Source: Muricea muricata
Taxonomy: Eukaryota > Cnidaria > Anthozoa > Malacalcyonacea > Plexauridae
DNA: 64,000 nucleotides
Direction of reading: 5' to 3'
Assembly (NCBI GenBank): GCA_963855995.1
Contig: OY979716.1
Coordinates: forward strand, 47,015,213-47,079,212
The notes beneath the pieces are model-generated. The model saw only the letters and a list, made by a program, of their open reading frames with translations, did no database searches and had not been told where the DNA came from. Made by a program: the position numbers and the translations under genes. Each line of letters begins with the position of its first letter. Position 1 is the first letter of the stretch. This document shows, piece by piece, positions 11,944 through 22,779 of this stretch.

Positions 11944-12472
11944 CTCGTAGTTCGTTGGATGGGTCAGGGTGGAGCTACGGTGGAGAGGGTTGGAGGTTTG
12001 AAGTGAGTTGGTGTGACTACCATGATTTTGTCTGCCAGCTTAGCCAAACTTTCCGTATCCAACTTGTCCTTGGACGAGGCTAAGATAAGTTGTGCATTTG
12101 TTGGAAGGCGTTGTAAAAATAGTTGCGCCATAATTGAACTACTCTAGTTGCCTTTCGCCAAGTATGGCAAGTAACTATTGCATTCGGCGTAGGAGTTGGG
12201 TTGTTTTTCGGTCTCCCAATTGTTCTGCGTTTAGCAATTGTTGCAGCCATTGTTGTTCCGAAGCAGACGTGCGTTTGACAAGTTCTGACTTCAGTCGGGT
12301 GTACGGATTTTCAGCTGGAGGATTTATCAAGAGATCACGTACTTCTTAGGCGACCTCAGGTTGAAGAGTGCCAACGACATGAGCGTATTTTGTTGTTTCT
12401 GACGTGTTCCGCGTGTGGTAAACTGTGCTTGGACTTGAGCAAACCAAAGAGCAGGATCGTTTGACCAGCGGC
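11944..12472 (-). pseudogene. Gypsy-type gag fragment (C-terminal part)
   Basis: On the minus strand the reading starts with WSNDPALWFAQVQAQF and continues in broken frames through a stretch like LQPEVAQEVRDLLINPPAEN, a KRTSASEQQRLQQLL segment and a QLFLQRLPTNAQLILASS segment. This order is characteristic of invertebrate Gypsy gag capsid proteins. There are frameshifts. The N-terminal gag piece and the primer-binding site lie 8.36 kb away on the same strand at about 20829-20970, so one Gypsy copy was split by the intervening foldback element. Confidence 0.75.
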
Positions 12473-12537
12473 TATCTGTAAAACAAGGAACGGAGAATCG
12501 GGGAACGGAACAAGGAACGGAACGAGAAGCGAGAAAA

Positions 12538-12724
12538 CCAGGAACATGAAAAGCCGGAATCTGTAAAACCAGGAACATGAAAAGCCGGAATCTGTAAAAC
12601 CAGGAACATGAAAAGCCGGAATCTGTAAAACCAGGAACATGAAAAGCCGGAATCTGTAAAACCAGGAACATGAAAAGCCGGAATCTGTAAAACCACGAAC
12701 ATGAAAAGCCGGAATCTGTAAAAT
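12538..12724. repeat. 31-bp minisatellite, left end (6 copies)
   Basis: Six near-identical copies of a 31-bp unit beginning ccaggaacatgaaaagccgg. As 31 is not a multiple of 3 and the unit lacks stops on one strand, all three frames read through and produce false ORFs on the minus strand; they are not genes. Confidence 0.95.
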
Positions 12725-13071
12725 AATAACTGCTCGTTGGCAGTAATTTTTATCAAACTGTCTTAAACTTTAATCAATCCCCATTAACTTTAAGACCCAA
12801 CAATCCCCATTAACTTCAAAGGTCGCCTTTAAAATCAATTTCGTGTAGCATGCTCTAAAATACCATAAAAAACCCCATATTTACGCAAGTTATTGAGAAG
12901 ATTGGCGTAATCTAAACCAGACTTGGCAAATGTCTACAGTTTTTGCTTTACCCTGTATATGCAATAAACGTATTAAAAACTAAACGATGAAACATAAAAC
13001 ATAACAGTGATTGTTCATACAACATTAAATGCAGTTGTTTAGGCCTGCTTACAAAGTGCAATTGTTCCAAC

Positions 13072-13275
13072 CAAACTTTTCTGCCAAGCTATGCCCGTGC
13101 TCTTGGTGCAGGAATGCTTGAAAAGCTGGACTTATTGCAAGAAGACCAGAATAGAACCGAGGATATCGTGTTAAGATACATTGCCGTTTTCGGCATTTTA
13201 GAAGCCATGATCGAACTGCTGCCAGCAGGTCACTGCAGATTGCCGGACGTTATTAAATTTGCAGGTTCCGTAAAA
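13072..13275 (+). other. Possible exon inside the foldback element
   Basis: After a candidate acceptor (ttttctgccaag) the frame reads about 68 codons, including LEKLDLLQEDQNRTEDIVLR and IAVFGILEAMIELLPAG, before a possible donor near 13275-13280. Composition is protein-like, unlike its surroundings. I do not recognise the family. It could be a captured host exon or part of the element's own protein. Splice sites are weak, so confidence is low. Confidence 0.25.
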
Positions 13276-13612
13276 AATAGTTATTTATATGTTTGTGGAC
13301 CTTCTTAACCACTATTTATATCAGCCTTATGAGGCAAGAACGACTATGTTAGTTGAGGTGTAAGTAATATGAGCTAGACGAGAGAAGAGAGCCTGCTAAT
13401 TATCAAAGAAAAGAATACACGGAAATGGTTGGTTAGTGACACTGTTGTCCGACACCAACAAAATAGAGTTATTGCTGCCGAGCGCCAGCGAGGCAGCACA
13501 CTATTCTTGACGTTACACGAAGTTCTTGCTTTTTCGTGTCCAGTTCCCCGGCCGAGTTATATTTAGTCGTCGAAATCTCGATTTGTGCGGTGGAGATGTC
13601 AGCAATTCCGGG

Positions 13613-14640
13613 GGAAAATTAAGTATTCAGGTTGGTTTTTAAAATGAGGGGGTTGGCCCGGAAAATTAAGTATTCAGGCTGGTTTTTAAGATGAGGGGGG
13701 TGGTCAACAAAATTCGGAAATTTGATCAACAAAAGTCGGAAAAAACTCGGAAATTTGATCAAATCTCGATTCAAATTGAAAGCTGAAGAAATATTACTAA
13801 AATTGTAAGCTCAAGAAATATTACAAACGTGTCAGCTATAGCCTCAACAAGAAACATTACAAACGCCTCAGCTATAGACACAAAGTCCGACTTCAAATGG
13901 CAACGAGTGTTTGTGCGTCCGACTTCAAATTGATTAAATGTCGATTAAAACTGGAAGCTCAAGAAATATTACAAACGCCTGAGCTATAGACTCCAGGGTT
14001 CGACTTCAAATGGCAACGAGTGTTAGTGTGTATATATTCATGTACTCATGTTGTTCTGCTCAATTAATTCTTTTATAAAATGTTAGCTATAGACCCCAAA
14101 GTAAGCAATATTACTATATTGTCACCTATTACTATTGTGTCATCTATAGGCGCAACGAGTGTTTGTGTGTATACTGATATACTCATGTTATTCTACCCAA
14201 TTAATTCTTTTGTAAAATGTTAGCTATACAGACTGCAAAGTAAGCAATATTACAAACGTGCCACCTTTAGACCCTAAAGTCTGACTTCAAATGGTGACAA
14301 ATGTGTATGATTTTGGTGTAAAACTGTGCACCGAATTTCATTTTGGTAAGGTCATTTTTGATAGTTAACACACTTATCACTGAATTGCAATCTCCAAAGT
14401 CTGATTTCAAATGTGGATAACTTTGATTAAAATTTCAGTCTACGATTACAAAAAAATATGTCCACATTCACATTTTCCTAGGGCTAGAATGTATTGACAA
14501 TGTCAATTGAAAATTTTCAGTCCATGATTACAGAAAAATATGTCCACATGCACATTTTACTAGGGTTAGGATGTATTGGCAATGTCAATTGAAAATTACT
14601 GAATAAAGATGACACAATCAAGATGAGAAATTTTAGCAGA
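13613..14640. repeat. Short tandem repeats, left of Harbinger
   Basis: A ~46-bp unit (ggaaaattaagtattcagg..) occurs twice at 13613-13705. From about 13840 to 14590 ~130-bp units recur with landmarks cagctatagaccccaaagt, attacaaacg, cttcaaatggcaacgagtg and ctcaattaattctttta. The same landmarks recur in the same orientation right of the Harbinger (18780-19010), so the Harbinger landed in this array. Confidence 0.65.
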
Positions 14641-14886
14641 ATAAACACAAATTGGCCCCCGGCTATGTAAGCCTATTTTTTAAAAGACATCTATTTGCTT
14701 TCTTAAGTCCCGTTTACACTACGGCGTTGTCGGCACGGCCCGGCCGAATTTTAGGCACGGCAAAAGTTTGATTTGGGTACGGCACGGCATGTTTATACTA
14801 TATTACAGGCTGTGCCGTGCCACATATGCCTGATCATGCTGAGCACGCCAAAATTTTAAACTGCGCATGTCCACTTTTTAGCAAAT

Positions 14887-16185
14887 ATGGCGGCGAATAT
14901 AAACATAGCAAGGTGTATGCTGTATTTTTATCGGAGGAAAGCTCATACCAGTGAAACAAGAGGAAGACATTCTCTAAAATGTATTGTCAAACACAAAAAA
15001 AATGTTCGCAAGATTGAATCCCAACATTTGAAACAGAAATTGCGTTTTATTGCCCTGATGTCTCTTATTATTAATGTACCAAGAGAACGAACGCTATGGA
15101 TGCATCCACGTACAGATGCTTGGTTTCTTCTAGCTGACGAATTCTATACCGATTTTCAGTGGTACGAAAACTTCCGAGTTTCGAAGGAAACGTTTAACTT
15201 TGTTGTCAGTGCAATTGAAGATGAGGTCAAGCGTAAAACTACCATCCTACGCCAGCCTATATCTGCGCAGAAACGAGTTGCTATAACGTTTTACTACTTA
15301 TCATCAACAGCGGAGTATCGTACGATAGCAAATTTATTTGGGGTATCAAGATCATTTGTATGCATGTGTGTGAGAGATGTATGCAAGGCAATAGTAAAAA
15401 AGATGCAATCGAAGTTTATTTACTTACCAAAGCAACATGAATTGGAAGATATAGTAGAAACATACAAACGAAGATGGGGTTTTCCTGGTTGTTTTGGCGC
15501 GATAGATGGCACTCATGTCCCAATTCTGGCTCCAACAGAGAATCATGCTGACTACATCAACCGCAAAGGATATCACAGTGTCGTAATGCAAGCAGTTGTT
15601 GACTCTAAATATTTGTTTAGAGACATTGTTATTGGTTGGCCAGGTAGCGTCCACGACGCCAGAGTCCTCTCCAATTCAAAAATTTTTAATATTGGTGAAC
15701 AAAATAAGCTTTTACCGGCAGATTTTTGCGTGAAAATTGGTGAAAAACAAATTGCTCCAGTGATTCTTGGAGATCCAGCCTATCCACTTTTACCCTGGCT
15801 TCTAAAACCCTACCCAGAAAATGCCAATACAATCCAGCAGCACAGAAGATTCAATTATCGTCTAAGTAGGGCCAGAGTCACAGTGGAAAACGTATTTGGG
15901 AGATGGAAGGGCAGGTTCCGTAGGTTTTTGAAGAGAGTGGACATGGAAATAACTAGTTTAGTAACCGTCATTGCTGCATCTTGTGTTCTACACAATATCT
16001 GTGAAATGAACGATGAGGAAATCCTTTCTCATTGGTTAGAGGAATCAAGCCAAGCAACAGCTACTTATCCCCAACCAGACCCACTGGAAAACATCAATGA
16101 CAGAGAAGATTCAGTTTCAATTAGAGACCACTTTGCTCATTATTTCATGTCCGCTGAGGGTCATGACATTGGGGCAGGACTGTAA
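14887..16185 (+). CDS. PIF/Harbinger DDE transposase
   Basis: 432 residues, intronless and uninterrupted. It cuts and inserts Harbinger DNA in the nucleus; in this family it needs the Myb/SANT-like partner for nuclear import and end binding. The N-terminal third has an HTH-like segment (about residues 125-175, with IANLFGVSRSFVCMCVRDVC). The DDE_Tnp_4 core follows: GCFGAIDGTHVP (Asp207), WPGSVHDARV (Asp257), GDPAYPLLPW (Asp296) and RVTVENVFGRWKGRF (Glu334), then CVLHNICE. Length is normal for the family. The first ATG of the ORF is used; Met58 (MSLIINVPRERT) is an alternative. A possible polyadenylation signal AATAAA lies at 16370-16375. Intact catalytic residues suggest function; activity is not shown. 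Confidence 0.93.
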   Translation: MAANINIARCMLYFYRRKAHTSETRGRHSLKCIVKHKKNVRKIESQHLKQKLRFIALMSLIINVPRERTLWMHPRTDAWFLLADEFYTDFQWYENFRVSKETFNFVVSAIEDEVKRKTTILRQPISAQKRVAITFYYLSSTAEYRTIANLFGVSRSFVCMCVRDVCKAIVKKMQSKFIYLPKQHELEDIVETYKRRWGFPGCFGAIDGTHVPILAPTENHADYINRKGYHSVVMQAVVDSKYLFRDIVIGWPGSVHDARVLSNSKIFNIGEQNKLLPADFCVKIGEKQIAPVILGDPAYPLLPWLLKPYPENANTIQQHRRFNYRLSRARVTVENVFGRWKGRFRRFLKRVDMEITSLVTVIAASCVLHNICEMNDEEILSHWLEESSQATATYPQPDPLENINDREDSVSIRDHFAHYFMSAEGHDIGAGL

Positions 16186-16826
16186 CTTTTCAGAAGAAAA
16201 ATTTTGAGGTTCAGAAATAGCTTAGCATCATTCGTTAAATTGAGTGGTAAAAGAACAAATGGCAGATAAGTTGCCCACGTCCAGGAAAAAACTGTTTGAT
16301 ATTATTAACTGTTTACTGCTACAATTACAGTAATTATGTTTTTGGTGACTTATGGTTTTGCAATCATGTAATAAAAATACAAACTTTAACCCATTAGGTA
16401 GCAAAACCCTCTCATGGAATGTCTAGTCTATGACAGGTACATTTTAACTTTATGGGTAAATGTGCAGTAGAAATGTCATTAAATAACTTAGTTAAGTGAT
16501 AAGAATATACATGCATTGTGTATTTTGACCTTTAAAATAATTACCATATTCATTTAAAGTTAGATGTATCAGTTGTTACACAGAGATGTATGCAAAAAAT
16601 AAACACATGTTTTTTTACTGGGTGTAGTATGAACAAACAAAATGTTCTATTTTCAGAATACTCAACAGCATACTGTATTTTAGTATAGCCAATATTCTAA
16701 ACTAACAATAACTTCAACTCCATAATTTTTGTGTAACTAATTGTTTGTATCAAATATGACCTCAGCAACGAATTGAACAAAATATAAGTAATATACTATT
16801 TATATATGTTTTTTAAACACTAATGC

Positions 16827-18368
16827 TTAGAGGGAATAATAATGTAAACCATCCTCTATGTTTGTAGAGGAACTTGTCTCAGATGAGGTATCAGATACAT
16901 TTAATGGAGTTGAGTGGCTGATATAAGTTGGACGATGTGAGAAACCACTGAAGTTTTCTGGTGGCTGAGGTCGATATTGCATGGCTTGATGTGCTGCCTG
17001 TAGATTTTGCATGTTACTTCCGGACCCCATCATAAGGCTGAAGACTCTTATTTCATGTTCTTGCTCTTGAAGTCGACGTTGATTTTCCATTTCCATAATT
17101 TTCAATTGGAATTCCATCTCTTGTTGGTATCGTTCTTTTTCAGCCTTCAAACTTCTACAAAACATCATAAACTGTTAAGTATGACTTCCACAATAAATTA
17201 AAAAGTATACTAAGATTTTTGATGTTAGACAACATCTTAGTTTTACCTTTCCACTTCGTTTTGTGATGTTTCATTTAAAGACTTGCACATTAATGCAATC
17301 CCCTTCTCAAAATTACTCATTTTTTTCTTTTTTGGCATTGGAGGCTTTGTACTTGATTCAAGTGGTTTGCTACTGCTACTGGTACTACAACTTGGCCTTG
17401 TAGAATCATCTGCACCATCATTTGAAGCTGTCTTATCCACTTTACCGTTTTGCTCAGGTTGTTCATCAGTATCATCTATCTTATCACAAGGTTCATCTGT
17501 GTAAATCAGAATGGCATAGAGAGTAAATTTAATTGTGTTGTGAGACATTTTCAGTTTATGCCAATTTATGTTTGTACTAAATAATTGACAAAAAAGAATT
17601 TCAGAGTTTCAACCTTATACAGTATATCACATATCATATCACGTTAAAACAATTTTATACATCAAATGGCAAATGATTTGCATTCAATTCCCAGATATAT
17701 GATATATCCAGCTCTAATTGTAAGACATACTAATTATACAACAGACGTAAAAAGTTGTATTTATGCTGCTAATGTGAGACATACCTTCATGGTCTTTTAT
17801 ACTTTCCTGATCCTCCTCATCTTCACTGGCAACACCAGGTTCAGCATCTACAAATGAAGAGTCGATGACTGTATGCGGTTGGGTATTTGGTCTTGTCGCA
17901 AGAATTTCATCTAGTTTACTAAAGAATTTCCATGGCTTCTTCCTTCCCCTTCCGCTTTTATTTGCCTTGTCTTTCTCCACTTTATACTTTTGACGGAGTT
18001 TCTTCATTTTATTTATGATATCATCAAGTCGAAATGTGAAACCTCTATTTTCCATCTGAACCTATGAATTACATGTAAGGTAAAATGAGATTTCCGGTTA
18101 ATCACTACATATGCAAATGAATATATTAAGTGAACTATTAATTATACCAAATTTATAACAATTTACATACTGTTATTCTTCGATAGACTTCACGTGTTTC
18201 TTTCGCACACTTTGCAGCACCTAACGCTAGTTGTATCGCTTCTTCTCCCCACAGTTCTATCAGTACAACGGTGGCCTCGTCGGGCCAAATAATTCCTCTA
18301 TTTTTCTTCGGTGAAGTTGTTAGTTTTCTTTTAGCTTTGGGCGCCATGTTTTTTTTATCCGTTTCCAT
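16827..18368 (-). CDS. Harbinger Myb/SANT-like DNA-binding protein, 4 exons
   Basis: Exons on minus: 18368-18171, 18061-17785, 17496-17247 and 17154-16827. All three introns have GT..AG and keep one open frame (phases 0, 1, 2), giving about 350 residues. Residues ~20-105 form a trihelix/Myb_DNA-bind-like domain (IIWPDEATVVLIELWGEEAI.., VYRRIT.., KMKKLRQKYKVEKDK). An acidic linker follows, then a basic PMPKKKK motif (likely nuclear signal) and a Glu/Gln-rich coiled coil (KAEKERYQQEMEFQLKIMEM). Known role in this superfamily: binds the transposon ends and recruits the transposase. Start could also be Met at 18347. Exon 2 could begin at the second AG, 6 nt later. Confidence 0.88.
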
Positions 18369-18661
18369 CCGTGACCTGGAACTAGTCTAATTAGGCATGC
18401 GCATTCCAAATTCGTGGCAGGCACGGCACTGCAAGGCACTGCCGAGCGTTTACACTTGTTCTTAAACGGGCACGGCATAGCATTTTGAGGTGCCGAGACC
18501 AAGCCTTGAGGTTGTGCTCGGCACGGCAAAAATTTAAGGCCTTTTTCGTAGACATCATCGTTTACACTGCAAAAATAGCCGTGCCGTGCCGTCAAAAAAG
18601 AAGTACGCGTGCCTAAAATTTGGCCGTGCCGTGCCGACAACGCCGTAGTGTAAACGGGGCT

Positions 18662-20610
18662 TTAAATTAAAGATTTTGCACTACAATGCATTATTCGGAA
18701 ACTGTAAAGCTGCCATTTTAATTGTGCTATCAAAGCACTATCTGGAGGACTCAGAGTTGTTAGGGTAGGGATTAAATATTCAAGTTCTGTGCAATTAATT
18801 TCTTTTAGAAAGTGTCAGCTGTAGACCCCAAAGTAAAAATATTACAAACATATCAGCTATAGAACCGTCCATGTATTCATGTTCTGCCCAATTAATTTTT
18901 CTTCTAAAATGTCAGCTGTAGACCCCAAAGTAAAAAATACTACAAACACATCAGCTATAGAAACATTCATATATTCATGTTCTGCCAATTAATTTCTTTT
19001 AAAAAATCAACCTGATGTCAGCAGAGCCCCTCAGCATACATGTAAATTGGAAATGCCTTACATAAAAATATCAAATGATTCCACTCTTGAAATACTTTAT
19101 AATGACTTTATTTATGAAATATAAACATTTTCCCCATGACAGTTGCCCAAAATCACACTTGTTGCAACAAGTACATAATTTACTCAACTTTGCAAACATT
19201 TAATGAATAAAAGTATTGACTTCAAATACTTTTTAAAGTAACGTTAACTTTCTATTTACAAAAAATAAACTATTTTCCATGATGAGAAAAAATTATTGTG
19301 ACAACATGAGTGGAAATTGGAAAAATGAGTTCTTCCAAATTCTGCTAGTAATGGTACAACTGTATATCAACACAGAAAAAAATATTTTATAGTTTACAAT
19401 ATAGCACAAAGCTACATCATTAAAATAAAACTTAGAAAAGAGCAGCAATAGGTTCCTATGTTGACATTTGAGTTATTTGAACATGGTCCTAAGTCAAAAT
19501 TGAAGAGTGAAATTTTGCTGTATTATAAAGTTAAAAAGACACTACATGTTTTAAATCTACCAAATGGATGGAATTCAGTTTATCATAATTTATGCAATGG
19601 GATGGAATCTTCAAAGCAAAGTATGGTTAAATCACCATACTTCTTTTCAACCTTTATCGTGGATGCCAGGAGCATTGTATCCCAAGCTTACCCTAACAAA
19701 TTACCCTAACAAGTTATTAGACAATAATGATGGCCATCAATGAAGACTACATGTTAAATAAATTTGGAACATCTACATGTTGCACAAAAAATCAGACAAT
19801 GGACTATGATAAACTGCCTAGAACTAATATTGCAAGAAAGAACTTATCGAACACCTTGAAGGACATATTTCCTTCATGACGTCTTGAAGACTGAAATAAT
19901 AGTATGACTTCTATTCATGTTTAATGGCAGTTTAGAATTATTATCTGCACCAAGAATCACATGACATTACACAAAGTAATGTAATTCACAGTGCACTATA
20001 TAGCACGTTGTAATTTCAACTATTTTAAACAAATTAAATTCATTCATAAAGTGTGTGACTGTGTGTAAAATTATGTTAAAAGATTAGTATAATAAAGGCG
20101 TAGATCGTACGGCAGCACTTTCCTTGCGATAGTAACTTCTAGTATTACATATATAGCCATAACACCATAGTATTCAAAACTAAAAAGATATCGTTAAAAG
20201 GCTCTACAATATCACTGATGCCAGACAGCGTCCACAGACACGGCAATTCAATTTTGGCATTATAAAAACGCAATCTTAGATTCTACAACAAATTCAAGCG
20301 TGGAAATAGCTACTGTATAAATCGCTTAAGAGCACTACAATTCAATTTATACCAATAGCTAATCTGTTAAATTTGAATTTAATTTGCGAGAAATTCAGCT
20401 TTTACCGAAATCTAGTTGGAAAATTTGGTCTGTATATACATACATTTTATATGTTTTTAATACGAAGAAACATGACAGGCTTTATACCCCGCATTTAATT
20501 GTCAATTTTCATATATTTGTGTGTGGACACTGGTTTACGATTTATCACGATATCATTAAAAATGAGTTACTTGGTGATTTTACTAAGAGCTTTAATATAC
20601 GAAATGCTTT
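18662..20610. other. Right interior of the foldback element
   Basis: 18780-19010 contains two more of the ~130-bp units found left of the Harbinger (cagctgtagaccccaaagta, tattcatgttctgcc). The rest is AT-rich with no recognised gene; an 83-codon plus-strand ORF (19458-19709) has no domain and no support. Confidence 0.5.
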
Positions 20611-20780
20611 CATGTTCCTGGTTTTACAGATTCCGGCTTTTCATGTTCCTGGTTTTACAGATTCCGGCTTTTCATGTTCCTGGTTTTACAGATTCCGGCT
20701 TTTCATGTTCCTGGTTTTACAGATTCCGGCTTTTCATGTTCCTGGTTTTACAGATTCCGGCTTTTCATGTTCCTGGTTTT
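20611..20780. repeat. 31-bp minisatellite, right end (5+ copies)
   Basis: Five full copies and one partial copy of the reverse-complement 31-bp unit (catgttcctggttttacag..), then a GT-rich tail mirroring the left end. It supports long inverted termini. ORFs crossing it are artefacts of the unit lacking stops. Confidence 0.95.
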
Positions 20781-20828
20781 CTCGTTCCTCGTTCGTTCCC
20801 CGATTCCCCGTTCCTTGTTTTACAGATA

Positions 20829-20970
20829 GTCAGGGGGGCTTGATGCTGACAGCGGCGGTATGTGATGGTGTAGGTTGGGGAATGGACTCGGCGTCAGACG
20901 AACTTGCTTGCTGTGAAATTGCCAATGGCATGGTTCAGGAACAGTAAAATTTCTTGTTGGGGTCACCAAT
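20829..20970 (-). pseudogene. Gypsy leader, PBS and gag N-terminus
   Basis: On minus, TTGGTGACCCCAACAAG (about 20954-20970) looks like a classical Gypsy primer-binding site, preceded (to the right) by presumed LTR DNA. A short gag start follows (MPLAISQQASSSDAESIP) and runs to the foldback element edge at 20828. The capsid continuation of the same gag lies on minus beyond that element, at 12472 and leftward. The LTR itself could not be delimited and its end lacks the usual CA. Confidence 0.65.
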
Positions 20971-21340
20971 TTAGCGTGAGTAGAATCTTGTTGCTGGATT
21001 TGATGTTTACGAGTGCGCAGATAAATACTCAAACACTAATAAATTTCCTTTATATAATTTTACCCACCTTGAACCCATGGAAATTCTAGATACTACAAAG
21101 TTTGATTACACTTGCAAGAGCGTATGCGAAGACTGTCTAGTTATTAATATTTACAAGTTATTCTATACGCTAGCTAGCAAAGGCGAGGCGGAAAAGCAGT
21201 TAGGATTAGTGTCACGATCATTAAGGCGTGTTAAAGCGACTAAAACAAAACAGATGATAAGTTGATAAAGTACAAGTGTTGGCTGCCAAGAGGAAATTAA
21301 AAGTTAATAGTATTTGTAGCGCAATTAAAAATAAATCTAC
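20971..21340. other. Probable Gypsy 5' LTR region, undelimited
   Basis: Lies upstream of the minus-strand primer-binding site, so an LTR is expected here, but no second LTR copy is present in the window for comparison. The 62-codon plus ORF at 21077-21265 has no recognisable domain. Confidence 0.35.
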
Positions 21341-22117
21341 GTGAGTCTATTTCCTAAAAGGTTTATTAAAATATCTTTTCTTATGGTGTTTGAAATTGTT
21401 CCAAAGTTGACCGATTTTCCCCGTGGGTGACACTGCATTGTTATTATTAATTTCTGCGCGTGCTGTAAACACATTAATAAGTTTCTTGGTCAGGTTGCGG
21501 GAGAAACCATTCCAGGACATGAATTTTTTAATGGTTTGTGTTCCAACTGGATGAGCCGATGATTGTTACAGATTTTATCGGCACGATTGACCAAGGCTCT
21601 AATCCTTGCTGTTTTGCGTGATCAAGGGGTGAAACCTGAGAGATGAGTGTATTGGCCGGTGTGTGAAGGCTTGCGAAAAATCGTTATGTCCGAGGAATTG
21701 ATCTTGAAGTCCAGAAAGTGCGCATTGTTGTCAGGGAATCCTTGTTATGTAAACTGGATTTGAGTGTGAAAGTTGTTAAAGGTTTCTAGGATGTTATTGA
21801 AGTCAGGTGATTTGGCGGCGATTAATGTATCATCAACATAGCGAGCGTAAAATTTGATGACGTCCGAGTCAATTGGCTGACGTACAATTTCATCCTCAAA
21901 CGCTTTCATGATGATATTGGCAAGAGTAGGCCCTAGCGGGGACCCCCATAGCTACACCGTCTGTTTGTTTAAAGAGTTGGCCGTTCATGGAGAAGAGGGT
22001 TTTAGTGCAACGGTCAAGTAGTAGCTTTTTTAGACTCCTTTTCTTTAACGAGGTGCTGATAAGATTTTTGTTGTAAATCCGATCTAAACTTATGTCGATG
22101 GTTTTCTTGAGGGGCAC
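21340..22117 (-). pseudogene. Penelope-like element RT fragment
   Basis: Minus-strand pieces read as Penelope-like reverse transcriptase. There is a segment with LLLDRCTKTLFSMNGQLF and QTDGVAMGVP (about 21935-22025). It continues in a shifted frame through IMKAFEDEIV, FYARYVDDTLIAAKS (YVDD catalytic box near 21826-21840), NAHFLDFKI and HTGQYTHLSGFTP (about 21640-21680), ending in the conserved linker FSRNLTKKLINVFTA near 21460. Stops and a frameshift at about 21945 inactivate it. Known family role: telomere-related retroelement RT with a separate GIY-YIG endonuclease. The endonuclease half lies adjacent in the opposite orientation. Confidence 0.75.
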
Positions 22118-22615
22118 AATTTTTGGGCGTGTTTACAGCACGCGCGGAAATTACAATAATAACACCACACAAACTGACCTCGACACCGACCGTACAGACA
22201 ACATTCCTCCTGAAAAACTACCCACGATATGGATGCGTTTATCATTTATTGGTAAACATAGAAACATTTTGACCAAAAAGTTCATCAAGAAAACCCGATG
22301 CTTACTGAAAGGCCCATGCAAATTTATATTAAACTGGCGAACAACGAATTACAACTGTTTCTTGTCATGCAAGGATAAATGGCCAGATGAATATAAAAGC
22401 TCAGTAGTTTATGAATTCTCATGCTTGGGTTGCCGTAGTTCCAACATTGGCAAAACAGATCGGTGCCTATACTGGCACACGCATAAAGAACACAGCACAC
22501 GCGAAAACTCTGAATCTACGCCCACGTCAACTCCTGCGAATATTTTCAGCACATCAAGTCTCTTTTGGAACTCTCGCCTGACTTATCGAACTCTATATAT
22601 ACAAACATAACACAA
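22118..22615 (+). pseudogene. Penelope-like GIY-YIG endonuclease part, inverted
   Basis: Plus strand, frame of 22092-22610. It starts in the same linker that ends the minus-strand RT (vftaRaei-like, about 22125-22150) and continues with LPTIWMRLSFIGKHRNILTK, a GPCKFILNWRTTNYN stretch and SSVVYEFSCLGCRSSNIGKT. The last is the Cys-containing start of the PLE GIY-YIG domain (Ser-Asn-Ile-Gly for the usual YIG), with THKEHS downstream. It reads openly to about residue 165 and then degenerates. Together with the RT half it forms an inverted PLE structure joined near 22118-22125. Confidence 0.7.
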
Positions 22616-22779
22616 CTTATCTTTAACAATTGTAAAATAATTGATAAGTCAGACCATTGGTCTTTGCTATTATTCAAAGAATCTCTTGGCATATAGCTAA
22701 GAAAACCAGTACTAAACCACGGCGCTAAAGCTTCCAAAGAGCTTATCATATTTGAATAACTCCGCCTGCTTTACTTTCT

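Larger units (their letters stand above)
14706..18661. mobile_element. Complete PIF/Harbinger transposon
   Basis: A 3956-bp element with TIRs starting AGTCCCGTTTACACTACGGC (left) and AGCCCCGTTTACACTACGGC (right, reverse complement), flanked by the 3-bp duplication TTA (14703-14705 and 18662-18664), the family's preferred target. It carries the two genes expected of Harbinger: a DDE transposase on plus and a spliced Myb/SANT-like DNA-binding protein on minus, convergently arranged. Both are open, so the copy looks recently active. GGCACGG repeats fill the subterminal regions. Confidence 0.93.
12473..20828. mobile_element. 8.36-kb foldback element with minisatellite ends
   Basis: The outer ends are mirror images: TATCTGTAAAACAAGGAACG at 12473 and its reverse complement ending at 20828. 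Each is followed inward by ggaacgg/gaacgag-rich DNA and then by an array of 31-bp units. Flanks on both sides are parts of one Gypsy gag (minus strand), so the whole block is an insertion. Without the nested Harbinger (14706-18661) it is about 4.4 kb. Its interior has short tandem ~130-bp units on both sides of the Harbinger and no recognised transposase. A target duplication is not clear. Confidence 0.7.

Noticed and set aside
12327-12756. Overlapping minus-strand ORFs with repeating CSWFYRF/FLVLQIP peptides (and plus-strand copies at 20384-20947)
   Set aside because: Produced by a stop-free 31-bp tandem unit read in three frames; no other coding evidence.
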